From NCBI GenBank assembly GCA_963765935.1, contig CAVXXX010000001.1, forward strand, positions 1,736,001-1,800,000: a stretch of DNA of 64,000 bases, given 5' to 3'. Within the stretch, counting starts at the first letter, position 1. Every line of letters starts with the position of its first letter. Shown one piece after another: positions 35,991 to 45,119 of the stretch. The notes under the pieces were generated by a model that worked only from the letters and a program-made list of their open reading frames with translations, was not told where the DNA came from and did not search any database. The DNA comes from JAMXLG01 sp963765935. GTDB taxonomy: Bacteria; Vulcanimicrobiota; Vulcanimicrobiia; Vulcanimicrobiales; Vulcanimicrobiaceae. Both the position numbers and the translations under genes were made by a program.

Positions 35991-36979
35991 CTGGGCAGTC
36001 GCAACGTAAACGTCGCGCCCTCATGCAAACGGCTTTCGACGGAAATCGTTCCGCCGTGCGCGCGCGCGACGGAACGCGCGATATACAGGCCCAAGCCCGC
36101 GCCGCCGGTTGCGGAGACGAGGTTGCGCTCCGCGCGATAGAATCGCTCGAAGATATACGGCAGATGTTCGTCGCCGATACCGATGCCGCGATCTATGACG
36201 CGAATTTGCGCTTCGCCCTTCACGACTTCCGCTTCGACGATAACAGGACTCGTGCCGGATGAAAACTTCAGCGCATTATCGATCAGTTGTTCGAGGGCCC
36301 GTACGAGCAGCTTGATGTCGCCGTTGACTTCTACGCCGCCCGTGTGCCGCTCTACACGTGACGCGGCCGTCGGTCCCAGATGTTCGGCGACCGTATCGAG
36401 TACGTTGTCGACGGCAACGTTCTTGCGCTCGGTGAGCAAATGCTCCGCATCCACCCGTCCGGCGAGCAGCAAATCGTCAACGGCGCTGGCAAGGCGATCC
36501 GCTTCCTCTTCGATCGTCGAGAGATATTCATCCCGCTTCGGATCGGTTGCAAGCGGATTGTGACGCATCGTCTCCGCATATGCTTTGATCGTCGCGATCG
36601 GGGTCTTCAACTCATGAGAGACCGACGTTACGATTTCGGCCTTCAACTGTTCGATCGCATCGTAGGTTTGTTGACGCCCGAACGAAAGCAGCCAACCGTC
36701 ATCAATCGTCAATACGGCGGCGGCAATCGCGCGCCGATTTTCGTCGTTGGTCCAAACGGTCATCTCTTGCGGGACGATCGCAAAGCCGAGCGGCGGATCG
36801 ACGCGCGAAAAAATATCATCGAGCGATTTGCCGACGGCTTCGATGCGCGGAATACCGGTGATCGCCGCGGCTCCGGAACTCCACGCTACGACGAGGCCAT
36901 CTCCCGACAGATACGCGATCGCGTCCGAGATGAACTTCGCGAGCGCATCGAAATCCGCGTCGATGCGCAGATGTGCCAT
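35987..36979 (-). CDS. PAS-containing sensor histidine kinase
   Basis: A soluble kinase of about 330 residues with no transmembrane segment. A PAS-like region covers ~10-110 and the H-box is SHELKTPIATIKAYAE. The N-box is NALKF, G1 is DRGIGIG and G2 is GGAGLGLYIA. It phosphorylates the adjacent receiver protein by inference. ATG 36979 overlaps the ftsX stop (TAATG); the frame runs on to 37033, but that would extend into ftsX. Its place inside the ftsEX-envC operon is unusual. Confidence 0.88.
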
Positions 36980-37860
36980 TACGTCCGTAGGTGTCTTCCG
37001 ACCGAAATCCACGACGCAATGACCCCGATGCAACCGCCGACGAGAACCAGCTCACCAACGAGCAGCGGCGCATTGACGATGTTCACGTTCAACTGCACCC
37101 AGGGCAGCGCGAGCAGCAGCTTGGGCCAAAGCATGTACCGCGCGACGGTAAGCACCGCGACGGCGATGAGCGAACCGATGATGCCGTCGAGCAGGCCTTC
37201 GCAGATGAAGGGCGCGCGGATGTACATGTGCGTCGCGCCGACCAATTGCATGATCGAGATTTCCCGCCGGCGCGCGAAGACGGTCAAACGAATCGTGTTC
37301 GAAATAATGATGCCGGCCACGAGCAAGAACACCGCGATCACGCCGAGTCCGATCCGGCGTAACACGCCGCCGAGCTGCAGCAAGCGCTCCACGATCGTTT
37401 GCGGGAACACGACGTTGCCGACGCCGCTCATCTTGCGAATTTTTGCAGCAACGTTCGGTACCGACGCGGGATCGTGCACGCGCACGCGGATTTTATCCGG
37501 CAGCGGATTCTCGGTCAGCAGCGTTGTGTCGATCACGCCGTTGGTGCGAGCGCGCAGTTCGGCGAGGCCTTGCTTGCGCGGCACGAAATCCGTTGATGCG
37601 ACGCGCGCATCTTTCGAGAGCGCGCTGCGAAGCGCATCCTCTTGCGCCGTGGTCGCGCTGTTCGTGAAGTACACCGAAATCTCGATCTGGTTCAAAATGT
37701 TGTCGCCCAGACCGGCTAACGTTGCACGTACGAAGAGAAAGGCGCCGAGGAGGATGATGGTGATTGCGACGGTCCCGATCGCCGTCGCTTGCATTCCGGC
37801 GTTGCGCGTGAAGTTGCGCAGCACCTCACCCAGAAAGAACTTGACCTTGCCCCAGTCCAA
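36979..37860 (-). CDS. ftsX: Cell division protein FtsX
   Basis: A 293-residue ABC permease-like protein. It has an N-terminal TM helix, an extracellular domain (~50-165) with VFPQTIVERLL, and then three TM helices, including ARRREISIMQLVGATHMYIR. FtsX passes ATPase-driven changes from FtsE to periplasmic EnvC-type hydrolase activators. TTG 37860 is the likely start and overlaps the ftsE end by 35 bases. Length and topology are normal. Confidence 0.9.
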   Translation of the reverse strand: MDWGKVKFFLGEVLRNFTRNAGMQATAIGTVAITIILLGAFLFVRATLAGLGDNILNQIEISVYFTNSATTAQEDALRSALSKDARVASTDFVPRKQGLAELRARTNGVIDTTLLTENPLPDKIRVRVHDPASVPNVAAKIRKMSGVGNVVFPQTIVERLLQLGGVLRRIGLGVIAVFLLVAGIIISNTIRLTVFARRREISIMQLVGATHMYIRAPFICEGLLDGIIGSLIAVAVLTVARYMLWPKLLLALPWVQLNVNIVNAPLLVGELVLVGGCIGVIASWISVGRHLRT

Positions 37861-38536
37861 GATAGTAATATCCCCGCTCTTCGTCGGTAACGATTTTGCC
37901 GTCTTCTAAGCGCACGACGCGTCGGCGCATGCGATCGACCACGGCTTGGTTATGGGTTGCGACCACAACGGTCGTCCCTTTGAGATTGATGCGGAGCAAA
38001 AGCTCCATAATTTCCGTCGTGTTCGACGGATCGAGGTTGCCGGTCGGCTCGTCGCAGAGCAGCAGCTTCGGATGGTTAACGAGCGCACGTGCTATCGCGG
38101 TGCGCTGTTGCTCTCCGCCTGAGAGTTCGCCGGGGAACATCCGGCTCTTATGCGAGAGACCGACGAGATCGAGCGCTCGCGGAACTTCACGCATGATCTC
38201 CTTGCTGTGCGCGCCGGTAACTTGCATCGCGAACGCGACGTTCTCCCAGACTGTTTTGTCGGCAAGAAGCTTGAAATCTTGAAAAACGACGCCGAGATGG
38301 CGACGTAGGGCCGGAATGCGGGCGCGCTTCAGACGGTCGACGCGGATGCCGTCGACCGTGATCTCACCACTGGTCGGAACCGTCTCTTTGTAAAGGAGGC
38401 GGAGGAGACTCGATTTGCCTGTTCCCGAATGGCCGACAAGGAAGACGAAGTCGCCCTTGCCGATTTCGAGACTTACACTATCGAGGGCGCGTACCCCGTT
38501 GGGGTAAATCAGCGAGACGTTACGTACAGAAATCAT
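37826..38536 (-). CDS. ftsE: Cell division ATP-binding protein FtsE
   Basis: A 236-residue ABC ATPase with Walker A GHSGTGKSS, Q-loop VVFQDFKLL, signature LSGGEQQRTAIARAL, Walker B LLLCDEPTGNLD and H-loop THNQ. The opening ISVRNVSLIYPNGVRALD is typical of FtsE. The C-terminus is ~12 residues longer than usual (YYYLGLGQGQ). The frame is open to 38854, but ATG 38536 is the family start and leaves a 48-base gap to the divergent acyl-CoA dehydrogenase. It heads the seven-gene division/envelope operon. Confidence 0.93.
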   Translation of the reverse strand: MISVRNVSLIYPNGVRALDSVSLEIGKGDFVFLVGHSGTGKSSLLRLLYKETVPTSGEITVDGIRVDRLKRARIPALRRHLGVVFQDFKLLADKTVWENVAFAMQVTGAHSKEIMREVPRALDLVGLSHKSRMFPGELSGGEQQRTAIARALVNHPKLLLCDEPTGNLDPSNTTEIMELLLRINLKGTTVVVATHNQAVVDRMRRRVVRLEDGKIVTDEERGYYYLGLGQGQVLSG

Positions 38537-38584
38537 CGCTGTAAAAGGGGTTTTCCTGAGGCCACGGCCTATACCTCCGGTCGT

Positions 38585-39733
38585 ATGAATTTCGACCTGA
38601 CCGACGAGCAGAAAGCAATCCAAAGCCTCGCGCGCGATTTTGCGCAGAACGAAGTAAAGCCGCGCGCTGAAGAGATGGATCGCGACGAAGCGTTCCCGTA
38701 CGGCCTCGTCAAAAAGATGGCTGAGCTCGGTTTTATGGGCCTGCCATTTCCCGAGGAATACGGTGGCGCAGGTGCCGACACCGTGAGCTACGCTCTCGCG
38801 GTCATGGAGATCGCGCGTGCCGACGCATCGACCGCGATCACAATGGCTGCGCACGTCTCTCTAGGAGCGACGCCTTTTTATCTTTTCGGCACGGAAGCGC
38901 AGAAACAGAAGTATTTGGTGCCGCTCGCACAAGGCAAAATGTTGTGGGGCTTCGGCCTCACCGAGCCCAACGCGGGAAGCGACGCCGGCAACACGACAAC
39001 CAAGGCCTCGCTGCAAAACGGACAGTGGGTGATCAACGGAACGAAAGCGTTTATCACCAACTCGGGCACCGATATGAGCGGCGGAACGACGATCACGGCG
39101 GTGACCGGCACCCGGTCCGACGGCAAGCTCGAGATCTCGAACATCATCGTGCCGCAAGATACGCCCGGCTTCACCCGCAGCAAGAAGTATAAGAAGATGG
39201 GTTGGCGCGCATCGGATACGCGCGAGCTCAGTTTTAGCGACGCGAAAGTCCCCGAAGACTACTTGCTCGGTCCACGAGGCGAGGGATACCGGCAATTCCT
39301 CAGGATCCTCGACGGCGGCCGCATTTCGGTCGCAGCGCTCTCGGTCGGTCTTGCGATGGGCGCGTATGACGAAGCGCTCCAGTATTCGAAGGATCGGATT
39401 GCCTTCGGCAAACCGATCAGCAAGTTTCAGGCGATTCAATTCAAGCTCGTCGACATGCTCTGTGAAATCGAACACGCGAAGCTGATGATTTTGCGCGCCG
39501 CATGGGAGAAAGACAACGGCCGTGACTTCGTGCAAACGGCATCGCTTGCCAAACTCTACGCCGCCGAAGTCTCGCGCCGCGTCGTCAACGAAGCGCTCCA
39601 AATTCACGGCGGCTACGGCTTCATGGACGAATATCCGGTCTCACGCATGTACCGCGATCAAAAAATCAACGAAATCGGCGAAGGCACCAACGAAGTGCAA
39701 CGCTTAGTCATCGCGCGATTAATGGGTCTGTAG
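38585..39733 (+). CDS. Acyl-CoA dehydrogenase
   Basis: A 382-residue flavoenzyme of fatty-acid or branched-acid oxidation. It has GFGLTEPNAGSDAGNTTT in the FAD/substrate region, the helical C-terminal domain with RIAFGKPISKFQAIQF, and IHGGYGFMDEYPVSRMYRD leading to the catalytic-Glu-type EGTNEVQ. Length is standard for short-chain or butyryl-type members. The specificity cannot be read. ATG 38585 is used; the frame runs on upstream into the ftsE antisense. It ends at a REP-like hairpin. Confidence 0.92.
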   Translation: MNFDLTDEQKAIQSLARDFAQNEVKPRAEEMDRDEAFPYGLVKKMAELGFMGLPFPEEYGGAGADTVSYALAVMEIARADASTAITMAAHVSLGATPFYLFGTEAQKQKYLVPLAQGKMLWGFGLTEPNAGSDAGNTTTKASLQNGQWVINGTKAFITNSGTDMSGGTTITAVTGTRSDGKLEISNIIVPQDTPGFTRSKKYKKMGWRASDTRELSFSDAKVPEDYLLGPRGEGYRQFLRILDGGRISVAALSVGLAMGAYDEALQYSKDRIAFGKPISKFQAIQFKLVDMLCEIEHAKLMILRAAWEKDNGRDFVQTASLAKLYAAEVSRRVVNEALQIHGGYGFMDEYPVSRMYRDQKINEIGEGTNEVQRLVIARLMGL

Positions 39734-39742
39734 TCATCGCTT

Positions 39743-39771
39743 TGTCATCCTTCGACAGGCTCAGGATGACA
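39743..39771. repeat. REP-like palindrome between convergent genes
   Basis: Arms TGTCATCCT and AGGATGACA surround TCGACAGGCTC. This is the same element as at 12315-12355, with one loop base changed. It sits between the ends of the acyl-CoA dehydrogenase and the convergent DUF695 gene. It may act as a transcription terminator for both. Confidence 0.7.
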
Positions 39772-39792
39772 CTGGTCGTTGAGCGCTTGTCG

Positions 39793-40182
39793 TCAGGCGT
39801 TGGTGATTTCGTCGTTGGTCGGCAAGAGTGTGCGGTAGAGTTGCCAGGCTCGGTCGTCGCTCGTTTGAACGGCGAAGGGTTCTTCAACCGTCGACATGAT
39901 TTCGCGCAAACGCGCGTCGTCGTCACCGTAGACAACGAGCGTTCTCGAACCGCTCATCGTAAGAACGGCAACGAATAGGAAGCCGGCCTCCTCGAAGCGC
40001 TCTTTGAGATGTTCTTCGAGTTCGCGAACCGGTTTGGGATCGGCGCCGTCCTCGATGCGACGGACGAGCAAGAACACAAGCGGGCGCGACGGGAGATCGC
40101 GTTCGGCGTTGATACCGATGTCGATGCTGATCGACGCTGTCGTATTATCTTGCGAACGGACGTACGAGTACCACTGCCCCAT
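39793..40182 (-). CDS. DUF695 domain protein
   Basis: A 129-residue single-domain protein. It opens with GQWYSYVRSQDNTTASISID and closes with DDRAWQLYRTLLP, the pattern of DUF695. No signal peptide. The frame is open to 40347, but ATG 40182 matches the domain start and is 8 bases after the msrA stop. A second DUF695 copy fused to RraB lies on the other side of msrA. Function unknown, though the setting suggests stress physiology. Confidence 0.75.
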   Translation of the reverse strand: MGQWYSYVRSQDNTTASISIDIGINAERDLPSRPLVFLLVRRIEDGADPKPVRELEEHLKERFEEAGFLFVAVLTMSGSRTLVVYGDDDARLREIMSTVEEPFAVQTSDDRAWQLYRTLLPTNDEITNA

Positions 40183-40190
40183 TGGGTCGA

Positions 40191-40706
40191 CTAGGATGAC
40201 ACGGCCCGTTGTGGGAGTTTCCAGTCGGGGCGGATGAAATGACAGGTGTAGCCGTCGGGATATTTTTGTAGATAATCCTGGTGCTCCGGTTCGGCTTCCC
40301 AGAATGGACCTGCGGGCGCAACTTCCGTCACGACTTTCCCCGGCCACAGCCCTGATGCGTCGACGTCTGCGATCGTGTCTTCGGCGATGCGCCGTTGCTC
40401 GTCGGTGGTGTAGTAAATCGCTGACCGGTAGCTCATCCCTCGATCGTTGCCCTGACGATTGAGCGTCGTCGGATCGTGCACTTGGAAGAAGAACTCGAGT
40501 AACTGCCGGTAGCTGAGCTGCGACGGATCGAAAACAATCTCGATCGCTTCAGCATGCGTTCCGTGATTACGATACGTCGCGTTTGCTACGTCGCCGCCGG
40601 AGTAGCCGACGCGTGTTGAAACGACGCCGGGATAATTGCGCAGCAATTCTTGCATGCCCCAGAAGCAGCCGCCGGCTAGAATCGCGCGCTCGTTTTTAGA
40701 ATCCAT
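40191..40706 (-). CDS. msrA: Peptide-methionine (S)-S-oxide reductase MsrA
   Basis: A 171-residue enzyme that repairs oxidised methionine. The catalytic Cys14 lies in GGCFWGMQE, with the conserved VGYSGGDVANATY, EIVFDP, HDPTTLNRQGND and YRSAIYY segments. No C-terminal resolving-Cys pair is evident, so thioredoxin-dependent recycling may rely on another Cys. It sits between the two DUF695 genes on the minus strand. Confidence 0.95.
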   Translation of the reverse strand: MDSKNERAILAGGCFWGMQELLRNYPGVVSTRVGYSGGDVANATYRNHGTHAEAIEIVFDPSQLSYRQLLEFFFQVHDPTTLNRQGNDRGMSYRSAIYYTTDEQRRIAEDTIADVDASGLWPGKVVTEVAPAGPFWEAEPEHQDYLQKYPDGYTCHFIRPDWKLPQRAVSS

Positions 40707-40726
40707 GTGTATACCTCTACTCCGTT

Positions 40727-41503
40727 CTACGTTACCACGGGCTCATCGGATTCCTCGAGGTCGTCTTCGTCGGCAGACCAGCCGTTGTAGCGGCCCTTGT
40801 ACGGCGCGATGAGACGTTGGATGCTCGCGCGTTCGGCCGCGAGAGTTTCGGTCGTCAAGAGCATTTCGCGCATGACGGTCATGCCGTCGTCGACCGGCTC
40901 TTCGATGAATTCCGGGACAGTGTAACCGCCGGCCCGTAATCCCGGAACAGCATCGCGCAACGCCTTGCCGCTCTCGAACTCCAAGTAGAACGAGACGTCG
41001 ACGGGCTCATCGAGCAGCGCGCCGTTATCTTCGAGTTCGCCGAGTTGTTCCGCGTCACGCGCCGCCTCGAGCTCCTCGCCGCGCAAAATGTAACGGCCGT
41101 AATTTTTCCACGCGTCGTCGCGTTCGCTTTCGACATCGATTTGAAGAGATCGACTGGAGACACTACGTAACGCATCCGTATTGGATGGATCGGCGACGTA
41201 TCCGTAGATCGTAAATTTCGAATCTTCCGAAACGGTACAGACGAGTGCCCCTCCGGCCGCATCGAGCGCTGCTTCGAACTGCCGCTCGAGATCGTACAAA
41301 TTGTCGGCAACCGAATCATCCGGCTGGCCGTCGTTGTCCGTGGTGAATCCGGTCACCGTAATGATTGCCGCATACGGGTGCGTCGCCTTGAAATCGCTGT
41401 CTTGATCGAAGTCGACGTCGATCGAGACCTCTGCGGGCGGCACGTCCGAGCTCTCGTATGAAATCCATTCAGCCACGACGCTGGACTTAGCCGTCGGGCT
41501 CAT
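40727..41503 (-). CDS. DUF695-RraB fusion protein
   Basis: A 258-residue protein. The N-terminal ~140 residues are DUF695-like (VAEWISYES; DDAWKNYGRYI). The C-terminal ~115 residues match the RraB regulator of RNase E (DEPVDVSFYLEFESGKALRD, VPEFIEEPVDDGMTVMREML, ending GRYNGWSADED). In E. coli RraB binds and inhibits RNase E, and an rne gene is in this window. Fusion of the two domains suggests that DUF695 acts with RNase control. It is first in the minus-strand group with msrA. Confidence 0.75.
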   Translation of the reverse strand: MSPTAKSSVVAEWISYESSDVPPAEVSIDVDFDQDSDFKATHPYAAIITVTGFTTDNDGQPDDSVADNLYDLERQFEAALDAAGGALVCTVSEDSKFTIYGYVADPSNTDALRSVSSRSLQIDVESERDDAWKNYGRYILRGEELEAARDAEQLGELEDNGALLDEPVDVSFYLEFESGKALRDAVPGLRAGGYTVPEFIEEPVDDGMTVMREMLLTTETLAAERASIQRLIAPYKGRYNGWSADEDDLEESDEPVVT

Positions 41504-41540
41504 TTAGACTTTCTTCATCAGTTGATTGGAGGCTGGTACC

Positions 41541-42083
41541 ATGATTCGTCGCGCTTTAATAACGGCCGTGATGCTGTTGCTCGCCGCTGTGCCCGCCTTG
41601 GCTGCCCTCGACCAAGGAGCCAAGGCTCCCGACTTCACGCTGCAAGCAACGCAAGGCGGCAAAGTCTTCACCTTCTCATTGGCCGATGCACTGAAGAACG
41701 GACCGGTCGTCCTCTACTTCTATCCCGCCGCCTTTACGCCGGGCTGCACGCTCGAAGCGCATGAGTTCGCCGACGCGATCGACCAATACAAAGCCTTGCA
41801 CGCAACCGTCATCGGCGTCTCCCACGATCCGCTCGACAAACTTCAGAAATTCTCCGTAAGCGATTGCCGCAGCAAGTTCGCCGTTGCGGCCGATACCGAT
41901 CAGACGGTCGAAAAGCAGTACGACGCGGTGCTCGACAAGGCTCCCCAATATGCGAATCGCACCTCGTACGTCATCGCACCGGACGGCACGATCATCTACA
42001 CGTACACGAATTTACAGCCCGACGATCACGTGAAAAATACGCTCGCCGCGCTCAAAGAATGGGAAGCAAAGAACAAACAATAA
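41541..42083 (+). CDS. Exported peroxiredoxin (Bcp/AhpC-TSA type)
   Basis: A 180-residue protein with signal peptide (MIRRALITAVMLLLAAVPAL) and a thioredoxin-fold peroxidase domain. The peroxidatic Cys69 is in TPGCTLEA, and a second Cys109 (SDCRSKF) could resolve it. Most Bcp enzymes are cytoplasmic, so export implies defence against periplasmic peroxide. GGAGG is 8 bases before ATG 41541. It diverges from the MsrA/RraB group, giving a redox-repair neighbourhood. Confidence 0.88.
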   Translation: MIRRALITAVMLLLAAVPALAALDQGAKAPDFTLQATQGGKVFTFSLADALKNGPVVLYFYPAAFTPGCTLEAHEFADAIDQYKALHATVIGVSHDPLDKLQKFSVSDCRSKFAVAADTDQTVEKQYDAVLDKAPQYANRTSYVIAPDGTIIYTYTNLQPDDHVKNTLAALKEWEAKNKQ

Positions 42084-42103
42084 TCGCCGCTAAAGAATGA
42101 CGC

Positions 42104-43328
42104 TTAGCCGGAGAGTTCTTCGTTTTGGAATAGATTCGGCGTTGCGGGGTCGCGCTTGGGCTTCTTCGTCGGCACGGTGTCGAGCGAGGTGATCGGACGC
42201 GGATTGATGTCGATGACATCGATTTCCGGCATCTCATCACCGGTGAGGGCCGCTTCGTCTTTGAGTTTGCGGCCTTGCGGAAGCAGGCGCGACTCATACG
42301 TGCCGACCGTTTCGTTGAACGACGAGACGGCGCGTTCGAGATTTTTTCCGAGGCCGACGAGCTTGTCGGCGAAACGGGTTGCGCGTTCGTAGAGCTCGCG
42401 TCCGAGCAGCGCGATCCGTTTTGCGTTCTCTTCCTGCTTTACCGCTTGCCAACCCATTGCAAACGAACGCAGCAGACTGATCAGCGAAAGCGGACCTGTT
42501 ATGAGTACGCCTTTATCGAGCGCGTATTCAATGATCATTGGATTTTCGTTGCACGCCGCGCTCAAGAACGCTTCGCCCGGCACGAACATGATGACGAAGT
42601 CCGCCGATCCTTCGCTTTGATGGTAGTTGCGTTTCGCAAGTGCGTCGACGTGCTCCGCAAGCGCCTTAGCATGCCGGCGAACGAGTTCGCGGCGCGTGTC
42701 GTCGTCGGCTGCGTCGAACGCCGCTTGCAGTGAATCCGTCGGCGCTTTCGCATCGACGAAGACGCGGCGATTGCCCGGAAGATTGATCGTCATGTCGGGC
42801 CGCCCGCGGCCGGACTCGATTTCGATCGTCTGCTGTTCGTCGAAGTCGCAGTATGCAAGCATCCCGGCCTTCTCGACCACGTTGCGCAGTTGGATCTCGC
42901 CCCACTTCCCGCGCGTCGCAGGACTGCGCAGGGCGGTGACGAGGCTCGAGGTTTGGTTCGAGAGCGCCATTGCCGCGGTTTCGATCTTGTCCGCGCGCGC
43001 CAGAAGATTCTCGATCTGTGCCTTGAGGCTTCCGGTATCTTCGTTGCGCTTGCTTTCGATTTCGCGAACGAGCCGGTCGAATTCGCCGAGCTTTTGCGCG
43101 ATCGGCGCAACGATTTCGCCGACGCGTTCGCTCGCGCGCGCCGACGTTGATTCGCGCAGGTCGTTCTTCGCCCGTTCGAGCAGTGCTTCGATCGCGTGCG
43201 TGTTATCGCCTGAAGCGTGAAGGCGTTCTTCGAGACGCGCGATGCGGCTGCGCTGAGCGAAAAAGACGATAGCCCCGCCCGCGGCGATGCCGATTGACGA
43301 GGAAGAGGAGGTCGATGATGGTTGTCAC
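42104..43328 (-). CDS. rmuC: DNA recombination protein RmuC (apparent frameshift near N-terminus)
   Basis: The conserved body has a coiled coil and then the RmuC nuclease-like domain: RGKWGEIQLRNVVEKAGM, RRVFVDAKAPTDSLQAAFDA, SADFVIMFVPGEAFLSAAC, LLRSFAMGWQ. GTG 43328 overlaps the preceding hydrolase stop (GTGA) and gives MTTIIDLLFLV. The continuing TM segment IGIAAGGAIVFFAQRSRI is one frame over. Removing one a in caatcgg (about 43295-43297) joins them. The next in-frame ATG, at 42970, would lose the TM and coiled-coil region. RmuC limits DNA inversions. Confidence 0.85.
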
Positions 43329-44146
43329 GGTTGAAGCCCGAGTGTGTCCTTGAAGAATTTGATCGTGCGCTTCCACGCATCGTCAGCCGCTGAGGCTACA
43401 TACGAACTTCGCGTATCATCGAAGAATGCATGCCCCGCGGTAGGGTAAATGCGGACATCGTTCGTGACGCGCAGCATCGCCCGCCACGCGCGAACGTCGT
43501 CGGCCGGAATGCTTTGATCCTTTTCGCCGTAGCTTCCGCACACCGGAATGTGAATTTCACCGGGATCGATGTCTTTGACGGCACCGTAAAACGGGGCGAC
43601 GGCATCAAAGACGTCGGCGTTATCGAGTGCCTGGATCAGCGCGAGATGACCGCCCATGCAAAAACCGGTTACGCCGAGCTTGCACTGCGGTGATTTCGAG
43701 AGCAAGTGCAGGCCCGCAGCGCGCATATCGCCGTCGTACTGTTTGCGCTGCAGCTGCGATGCGTAGGGTTTGAATTCGTCGACGCTCGTGCTGCCGTCGC
43801 CGCTCGGCGCGTTCATGCGCGAGTAGAGATCGGGCGCGATGCACGTGAATCCGGCCTTCGCGTAACGGCGAGCCGTATCGCGAATCTGCTCGTCGACGCC
43901 CCAAATATGCATCGCAATGACGACGCCGGGCGTATTGAACCGAACGTTCTTGGGATAAGCGGCATAGGCGTTTATCACACCGTCGGGACGGCGCAGTTGC
44001 GCGCGCTCGACGACGATCGCCGGATCATCTTCGGAGACGAGCGGCGGATGCGGCTGACCAAGCGTTTGCGCAAGTGCATGCCCCTGCATCGTCGCAGTCG
44101 CTGCCGCACCCGCTGCAATGCCTGCGAATTCGCGACGATTCATCAT
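43325..44146 (-). CDS. Exported dienelactone hydrolase family protein
   Basis: An alpha/beta hydrolase with an N-terminal Tat-like leader (NRREFAGIAAGAAATATMQG). Nucleophile Cys is in GFCMGG, Asp in EKDQSIP and His in AGHAFFDD, the Cys-Asp-His triad of dienelactone hydrolases. Also YPKNVRFNTPGVV and CIAPDLYSR. Substrate unknown. AAGGAGG lies 8 bases before ATG 44146, and a second ATG follows at 44143. The stop overlaps the rmuC GTG. Confidence 0.88.
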   Translation of the reverse strand: MMNRREFAGIAAGAAATATMQGHALAQTLGQPHPPLVSEDDPAIVVERAQLRRPDGVINAYAAYPKNVRFNTPGVVIAMHIWGVDEQIRDTARRYAKAGFTCIAPDLYSRMNAPSGDGSTSVDEFKPYASQLQRKQYDGDMRAAGLHLLSKSPQCKLGVTGFCMGGHLALIQALDNADVFDAVAPFYGAVKDIDPGEIHIPVCGSYGEKDQSIPADDVRAWRAMLRVTNDVRIYPTAGHAFFDDTRSSYVASAADDAWKRTIKFFKDTLGLQP

Positions 44147-44220
44147 CGCCGAACCTCCTTGCGCGCGAAGTACTTTCGTATTCGAAGAGGTACGCGGGGT
44201 TTCCTGATGTAGCAATACCC

Positions 44221-45117
44221 ATGAAGCAGCCGATCCTCCTCATGATGCTTCTTTGCATTGCCGTGTCCGCGGCTGCAGCGGCTCCCGCGCCGGTGCGGTT
44301 TGACGTGCCGTCCGTCGATGTCGACATGGACCTTCACGGTGATCCCTCCGGCGCCGACCTCGTGATCTTCGCCGGCGGCAATGAATGGTTCGCGCTGCCC
44401 GCGGTCATCGCGGCGTTTCAACGGGCTCATCCCGAGGTGCGGCACGTGTTTTACGAAACGCTTCCTCCCGGCGTGCTGGCGGCCGAGATGCGGGCGGGAG
44501 CAGTGCAGGTCGGTGAGTTGACGATTCGCGTGCAGCCCGATGTGTTTATTGCGGGAAAGAGGCGTATGGAGGCAGCCGAGCGCGGCGGGATGGTGGATGC
44601 ACCGGTAACGTTCGCGAGTAATGTGCTTGGAATTATGGTAAAGAGCGGCAACCCGAAACACGTCAAGACTCTTTCGGATCTCGGACGAGCTGATATCCGC
44701 GTGGCCATGCCCAATCCGAAGACCGAAGGCATCGCGCGACAGATTGAGCTTGCCTATCGAAAGGCGGGCGGTGACCGTCTTGACCGGACGATCATGCAAA
44801 CGAAGCTGCGCAATGGGACGACCGTCCTCACCTCGATCCATCACCGGGAAACACCGATGTGGATCGGCGCGGGTAAGGTTGACGCTGGTCCCGTCTGGAT
44901 GTCGGAGGCGCTCTATCAAGAACGGATTCATAGCGGTATCGCCGCGATTGGGATCCCAGCGAGCGATAACGTCGCGGGTTTATATTTAGCGGCAGTCGTC
45001 AGGCATGCACCGCACGAAAGCGCAGCACGCGCATATACAACGTTTCTTTTGAGTCCGCAGGCGCAGGCGATTTATCGTTCCTACGGATTTCGCCCACCTA
45101 CGCCAAAGGAGGAATAG
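44221..45117 (+). CDS. Periplasmic solute-binding protein (ModA-like)
   Basis: A 298-residue protein with signal peptide (MKQPILLMMLLCIAVSAAAA) and a type II periplasmic-binding fold: ADLVIFAGGNEWFALPAVIA, VLGIMVKSGNPKHVKTLSDL, RVAMPNPKTEGIARQIE and a C-terminal PQAQAIYRSYGF. It resembles molybdate/sulfate-type binding proteins. There is no permease or ATPase nearby. It is 2 bases from the DsrE-like gene, so it may deliver or sense an oxyanion for the redox genes behind it. Confidence 0.75.
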   Translation: MKQPILLMMLLCIAVSAAAAAPAPVRFDVPSVDVDMDLHGDPSGADLVIFAGGNEWFALPAVIAAFQRAHPEVRHVFYETLPPGVLAAEMRAGAVQVGELTIRVQPDVFIAGKRRMEAAERGGMVDAPVTFASNVLGIMVKSGNPKHVKTLSDLGRADIRVAMPNPKTEGIARQIELAYRKAGGDRLDRTIMQTKLRNGTTVLTSIHHRETPMWIGAGKVDAGPVWMSEALYQERIHSGIAAIGIPASDNVAGLYLAAVVRHAPHESAARAYTTFLLSPQAQAIYRSYGFRPPTPKEE

Positions 45118-45119
45118 CA

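Noticed and set aside
36380..37909. 509-codon plus-strand open frame
   Set aside because: It is antisense to the kinase and ftsX, which have clear family motifs; high GC keeps the opposite frame open.
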